Assembly (NCBI GenBank): GCA_007693585.1
Contig: REDH01000094.1
Location: 1 to 54,284, forward strand
Length of the DNA stretch: 54,284 bases
Reading direction: 5' to 3'
DNA from: Deltaproteobacteria bacterium
GTDB lineage: Bacteria; Myxococcota_A; Bradymonadia; REDH01
Under the pieces are notes generated by a model. The model did no database searches. It was not told the DNA's origin and saw nothing but the letters and a program-made list of their open reading frames with translations. The position numbers and the translations under genes were made by a program. This document shows, one piece after another, positions 50,547-54,284 of this stretch (position 1 is the first letter of the stretch; the number at the start of each line of letters is the position of its first letter).

Positions 50547-51764
50547 ATGCGCAACGTGGTCCTCGTGGCACCCCACGCCACCCCGAACACCCTTCGCTAC
50601 GTCGAGGCCCTGTGCGCGCTGCCGGAGGTGCGGCCCGCGGTGCTGTCCTGCGACCCGCTCGACCGCTTTCCCGCCGCGCTGCGCGCGCGCCTCGCGGCCC
50701 ACGAGCAGGTGCGCTCCTGCCTGGAGGCCGCCCCCCTGACGGAGGGCACGCGGCGCATCGCGGCGCGGATCGGGGCGGTGGATCGCCTGTTCGGCGTACT
50801 CGAGCAGGTGCAGATGGCCGTGGCCGAGACCCGGGACCGGGCCGGCGTGCCGGGCATGGGCGCGGAGGTCGTGCGGCGGTTCCGGGACAAGTCCGCCATG
50901 AAGGAAGCGCTCCGCGCGGCGGGGGTGCCCTGCGCTCGGCACGCCCGGGTCGAAAGCGCCGCCGACGCCCGCGCCTTCGCCGAAGAGGTGGGCTGGCCGC
51001 TCATCATCAAGCCCGTCGACGGGCTCGGCACCCGCTCCACCTGGCGGCTGCAGGGCAGCGAAGACCTCGACCGCGCGCTGCAGGCGCTACGCCCCTCTCC
51101 GACCCAGCCTGCCCAGTGCGAGGAGTTCCTGACCGGAACGGAGCACAGCTTCGAGACCGTGAGCATCGACGGGCGACCGGTCTGGTCCAGCTCCACCGAC
51201 TACATTCCCGGGCCCCTCGAGGCCATGGAGACCCCCTGGATCCAGTACTGCGTCGTGCTGCCACGCGAGGACGCCGCCCTCGATCGCTTTCGCGACGTGA
51301 ACCACGCCGCCCTCGCCGCCCTCGGCATGCAGACGGGGCTCTCCCACATGGAGTGGTTCGCACGCGCCGACGGCAGCACCGCGGTCAACGAGGTGGGGGC
51401 CCGCCCTCCGGGCGTGAACATCATGCCGCTGATGAGCCTCGCCCACGGCACCGACTTCGTCCACGCATGGGTGCGCCTGATGGCCCTCGACCTGTTCGAC
51501 CCGCCGCAGCGGCGTCGCGCCGCAGGCTCGGCCTTCCTGCGCGGACAGGGGCGCGGACCGCGCATCACCGCCGTCGACGGCCTGGACGAGGCCCTCCGCG
51601 ACCTCGGCCCGCTGGTCGCCGAGGTGAAGCGGCCCCGTCCGGGCCAGCCTCGTGGCAGCGGGTACGAGGGCGAAGGGCACGTCATCGTGACCGCGGACAC
51701 CACCGAGGACGTGATGCGCGCGCTGGCGCGCATCATCCGGCATGTGCGCGTGCGACTCGGCTGA
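50547..51764 (+). CDS. ATP-grasp ligase-like enzyme
   Basis: A 405-residue protein of the ATP-grasp fold. The central domain begins with RFRDKSAMKEALRAAGVPCARHARV; IIKPVDGLGTRST carries the ATP-binding Lys/Gly loop; ECEEFL-like CEEFLTG is the hinge; and NEVGARPPG holds the Mg2+ ligands. These enzymes activate a carboxylate as acyl-phosphate and couple it to an amine or thiol (e.g. dipeptide ligases, carboxylases). The acceptor is unknown. ATG 50547 has a GGGAGAAG site. The gene is alone on its strand and its 3' end is duplicated downstream. Confidence 0.85.
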   Translation: MRNVVLVAPHATPNTLRYVEALCALPEVRPAVLSCDPLDRFPAALRARLAAHEQVRSCLEAAPLTEGTRRIAARIGAVDRLFGVLEQVQMAVAETRDRAGVPGMGAEVVRRFRDKSAMKEALRAAGVPCARHARVESAADARAFAEEVGWPLIIKPVDGLGTRSTWRLQGSEDLDRALQALRPSPTQPAQCEEFLTGTEHSFETVSIDGRPVWSSSTDYIPGPLEAMETPWIQYCVVLPREDAALDRFRDVNHAALAALGMQTGLSHMEWFARADGSTAVNEVGARPPGVNIMPLMSLAHGTDFVHAWVRLMALDLFDPPQRRRAAGSAFLRGQGRGPRITAVDGLDEALRDLGPLVAEVKRPRPGQPRGSGYEGEGHVIVTADTTEDVMRALARIIRHVRVRLG

Positions 51765-51831
51765 GCCTGGCCGTATGCGCGCACTGGCGCGCATCATCCG
51801 GCATGTGCCCGTGCGACTCGGCTGAGCCTGA
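51714..51831 (+). repeat. 61-bp tandem duplication of the ATP-grasp 3' end
   Basis: Copy 1 from 51714 covers the last 16 codons and the TGA; copy 2 from 51775 repeats them with two base changes in the coding part and keeps the TGA. Copy 2 begins with an ATG and would itself read as a 16-residue peptide, with no ribosome site. Confidence 0.93.
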
Positions 51832-51836
51832 TCGCG

Positions 51837-51852
51837 GCGCCCGATGGGGCGC
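51837..51852. terminator. GC hairpin between convergent genes
   Basis: GCGCCC-GATG-GGGCGC lies just before the stop codon of the convergent membrane protein gene at 51856, after the ATP-grasp gene and its duplicated tail. It may terminate both. No T tract. Confidence 0.4.
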
Positions 51853-51855
51853 GGC

Positions 51856-54228
51856 TCAGCGATCCGGCGGGGAGTCGTCGCCGGGCGCTTCCGGCCCGGC
51901 GGCAGCCGAAGGGGCTGCACCGGACGGAGGACGGACGGACGGCGCTCCCGAACCCGCGCTCGGCCCGCCGGGACCGGCTTCCGACGCCGGCGCCGGACCG
52001 CCTGCCGAAGAACCCCCGGGCCGCTGTCCTCCACCCATACCCGCGTACCCGCCTTCCGACGCCGGCGCAGGACCGCCTGCCGAGGAACCCGACGGCGGAC
52101 CACCGAACGGCGCCCCCGAACCCGACGGCGGACCACCGAACGGCGCCCCCGAACCCGATGGCGGACCACCGAACGGCGCCCCCGAACCCGACGGCGGACC
52201 GCCGAACGGAGGCCCGGGCACCGGCGGCACTCCGCGTCCCGGCGCGCCCCACCCTGCCGGCGGAGCGCCTCCGCCTCCGGGCGGCGGCACCGGCGGCGGC
52301 ACGGGCTCGAACGGAGGCGACTTCCGCCACATGCCGCCCACGCCGGCCGCGGCCCAGCCCCACCGCACCCAGCGCACCAGCGACCCGGCCAGCCACAGGG
52401 CCCACGCGAGCATGGCCACGTGCCAGACCCACAGCGGAAGCGTCAGCAGCGCCACACCCGGAAGGGCTCCGTCGGAGCGGTCGGCGTACCAGCGGAGCTG
52501 ATTGCCGAACGACCCTCCGCCGACGACCTGCATGTCCGGGGGCCGCAGCGCGAGGCCGTTCACGACCGCCGCGACGAGCACGATGAAGGCGGCGAACGTC
52601 AGCGCGCCCAGCCCGATCTGCAGGACGTTGTGCCAGTCCGGCGACTCGGGCTGCCACTTCTCGCGCACGCCGAGGAGCACGAGCCACGCGACCACGAGGA
52701 ACGGCGCCAGCCAGAAGATCTGCGTCATGCCGAGGCCGAGCAGCAGCCAGGACCCGGTGCCGAGGGGCGTGGGGGCCCAGCGGCCGAGAACGAAGGCGAG
52801 GATCAGGAGGACGGGGAACCAGTGCCACAGGGTCACCACGGGTCCCCAGCGGGGCCCCTGGGTCCACAGGAGCCAGCGCGCTTCGGGCACCGTCCAGTTC
52901 ACGTGGACGTTGCTGGCGCCTCCCTGCAGCTCCAGCGACGGGCCGCGCCACAGCATCCCTCCGGGCACCTCCTCCCGAAGCTCGACGCGCACCTGCGACT
53001 GTCCCACCGGGAGGGTGATCGCCACGCTCCCTTCCTCCTGCATCGCGGGCAGCTCGCGTCCATCCAGGCTCACCCGCTGCACCTCGGCGCCCGCGGGCAC
53101 GCCCAGCGTCCACCGTCCCCCGCGCGACGCCCGGATGGTCATGGTGGCCACGGTCGTCCGCAGCCGCCGCCCGCCGGTCACCCCGACGTCCACGCGATCC
53201 ACGGTGATGGTCTGCCCCTCCACCCCCCCGGGCCGGTTGAACGACAGGGTCACCGACTCTCCGGGCCACGGCAGCCACGTCGGGCTCCACACCCGCTCGC
53301 CGCCCACGTTCCCCGTCAGCGCCACCGGCACCAGTCCGTCGGTGCGGCAGTGCCACAGGGTGCTGCACACGAGCGTCCACGACTCGGACCACGGCACGTC
53401 GCTCGCGGCCTCCAGGACCAGCGTGTCCACCGGTGTCATGGTCGTCGACCATTCGAGCGCGTCCCGCCCCTCCTCGAGGGCCACCAGCACCTGCCCGTCC
53501 TCCTCGGAGACCCCGTCGGTCACCAGGTTCTCGCCGGGGAGCAGCGGCACGCGCACCCGCACCGCCTGCGCCGTGCCGCCCTGCCGCACCAGCCGGTAGT
53601 GGACCATCCACGGGATGCCGATCTCCAGCCGCCGCTCCAGCCGCAGCGACGGGGGCAGCTCCACCCGACTCTCCTCGGCTTCCTCGCCCCCCTCCTCCCG
53701 CGGCGCGGTCTCCGTGACCTCCCGCGTCAGGTGCACCGACACCGGCGGCGCCGCATCCGGCCGCAGGCCGTCCAGCAGCCACCCTTCGGCCTCCCAGACG
53801 AGCACCCGCGGCGCCTCGCCGAACCCCAGGGTCACGCGGTCGCGCAGCACCCCGCGCAGCTCCACCCGGCTCACCCCCTCCGGCACCCGCAGCAGCAGAT
53901 GCCCACCCCCCACCCGCCGCAGCGCCACCGCCGGCGCGCCATCGAGCCGCACCTCCGACGGCACCCACGCCGACTCCGGCCCGGGCACCCGCCACGCTCC
54001 CGCCGCCCGCGCGTGCACCTCCGCCCGCACCGTCAGCACCCCGTCCCGCGCATCCAGCGTGAGCGACGCCGTCTCCACGCAGTCCGTCCCGCACGCCGGC
54101 GCCGCCACCGCCGCAGCGCGAAGCTCCTGCAGCAGCGCCGTGCCCGGGAACAGCCCCCCACCGCCTTCCGACGCCACCGCCGGGGCGCTCGCCCCCACCA
54201 TCGCCGCAGCCACCGCCACCGCGAGCAC
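51856..54228 (-). CDS. Large membrane protein, N terminus lost at the contig end
   Basis: At least 790 residues, probably incomplete. The visible N terminus (from a GTG at 54228) begins inside a hydrophobic signal-like segment and lacks a positively charged start, and the sequence before it is a C run, so the true start is most likely missing. Residues about 40-480 form an exported beta-rich part. About five hydrophobic helices lie between 480 and 655. The C-terminal 130 residues are low complexity, mainly Pro/Gly/Ser with FGGPPSGSGAP and GGPAPASE repeats. No family was recognised. Confidence 0.7.
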   Translation of the reverse strand: MLAVAVAAAMVGASAPAVASEGGGGLFPGTALLQELRAAAVAAPACGTDCVETASLTLDARDGVLTVRAEVHARAAGAWRVPGPESAWVPSEVRLDGAPAVALRRVGGGHLLLRVPEGVSRVELRGVLRDRVTLGFGEAPRVLVWEAEGWLLDGLRPDAAPPVSVHLTREVTETAPREEGGEEAEESRVELPPSLRLERRLEIGIPWMVHYRLVRQGGTAQAVRVRVPLLPGENLVTDGVSEEDGQVLVALEEGRDALEWSTTMTPVDTLVLEAASDVPWSESWTLVCSTLWHCRTDGLVPVALTGNVGGERVWSPTWLPWPGESVTLSFNRPGGVEGQTITVDRVDVGVTGGRRLRTTVATMTIRASRGGRWTLGVPAGAEVQRVSLDGRELPAMQEEGSVAITLPVGQSQVRVELREEVPGGMLWRGPSLELQGGASNVHVNWTVPEARWLLWTQGPRWGPVVTLWHWFPVLLILAFVLGRWAPTPLGTGSWLLLGLGMTQIFWLAPFLVVAWLVLLGVREKWQPESPDWHNVLQIGLGALTFAAFIVLVAAVVNGLALRPPDMQVVGGGSFGNQLRWYADRSDGALPGVALLTLPLWVWHVAMLAWALWLAGSLVRWVRWGWAAAGVGGMWRKSPPFEPVPPPVPPPGGGGAPPAGWGAPGRGVPPVPGPPFGGPPSGSGAPFGGPPSGSGAPFGGPPSGSGAPFGGPPSGSSAGGPAPASEGGYAGMGGGQRPGGSSAGGPAPASEAGPGGPSAGSGAPSVRPPSGAAPSAAAGPEAPGDDSPPDR
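52091..52217 (-). repeat. 33-bp repeats coding FGGPPSGSGAP
   Basis: Three full and one partial 33-base units (starts at 52091, 52124, 52157, 52190) encode the Pro/Gly-rich tail of the truncated membrane protein. Confidence 0.88.
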
Positions 54229-54231
54229 GAG

Positions 54232-54284
<53 letters not shown>

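Noticed and set aside
51775-51825. 16-residue ORF in the second copy of the ATP-grasp tail
   Set aside because: It is simply the duplicated gene end; no ribosome site precedes its ATG.

Overview
The window is 54.3 kb of very GC-rich DNA. It carries 28 complete protein genes with clear family assignments or lipoprotein signals, a few genes known only from shape, and one gene cut off at the right edge. I found no rRNA, tRNA, insertion sequence, phage module or CRISPR array. The gene content points to a Myxococcota (former Deltaproteobacteria) chromosome. Twelve genes start with a lipoprotein signal, and most of these have an acidic stretch right after the acylated cysteine. Low-complexity Ser/Thr/Pro/Glu tethers are common. 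A giant Cys-rich protein ends in a MYXO-CTERM-like tail (GC, then a hydrophobic helix, then an Arg cluster). Without 16S rRNA the assignment is an inference.

Layout, left to right. 0-3 kb: two lipoproteins (a repeat-flanked Cys-rich protein and an alpha/beta-hydrolase-like protein). 3.2-6.5 kb: a UbiA-type membrane prenyltransferase, divergent from a membrane diguanylate cyclase that overlaps an eIF1/SUI1-like gene. 6.6-13.3 kb: a five-haem cytochrome lipoprotein, an FeS photolyase, an overlapping beta-helix/dihaem cytochrome pair, and a gamma-glutamylcyclotransferase-like gene. 13.6-19.9 kb: a formylglycine-enzyme-fold lipoprotein with a sushi domain, a zinc-ribbon short-chain dehydrogenase, and an amidohydrolase/M19-like lipoprotein. 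20.2-28.7 kb: a single 2839-residue gene that looks like two secreted proteins fused in frame.

28.8-31.8 kb is a compact fatty-acid desaturation module: desaturase, flavin/2Fe-2S reductase, and a divergent TetR regulator with a perfect inverted repeat between them, matching the Pseudomonas desCB/desT layout. 32.0-33.2 kb holds dodecin and a D12-class DNA methyltransferase. 33.3-39.9 kb holds a beta-helix lipoprotein, a PHP-domain lipoprotein with a His-rich tail, and an Na+/phosphate symporter. 40.0-47.3 kb carries an SDR with a small membrane protein, a Cys-rich lipoprotein, a RIO kinase, an old-yellow-enzyme with an APC permease, and a second DNA methyltransferase. 47.7-54.3 kb carries a beta-rich lipoprotein, an ATP-grasp enzyme, and a large membrane protein truncated by the contig end.

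Two themes go beyond ordinary annotation. First, lipoproteins repeatedly show a C-G-D-D-like acidic patch after the lipobox, which resembles the surface-export signals known in Bacteroidota. Second, the 3' ends of several genes (dodecin, APC permease, ATP-grasp, probably the M19-like gene) are tandemly micro-duplicated into the spacer behind them, and an 88-bp non-coding tandem duplication lies at 47.4 kb. The last 53 bases are a pure C run and are probably a sequencing or assembly artefact.
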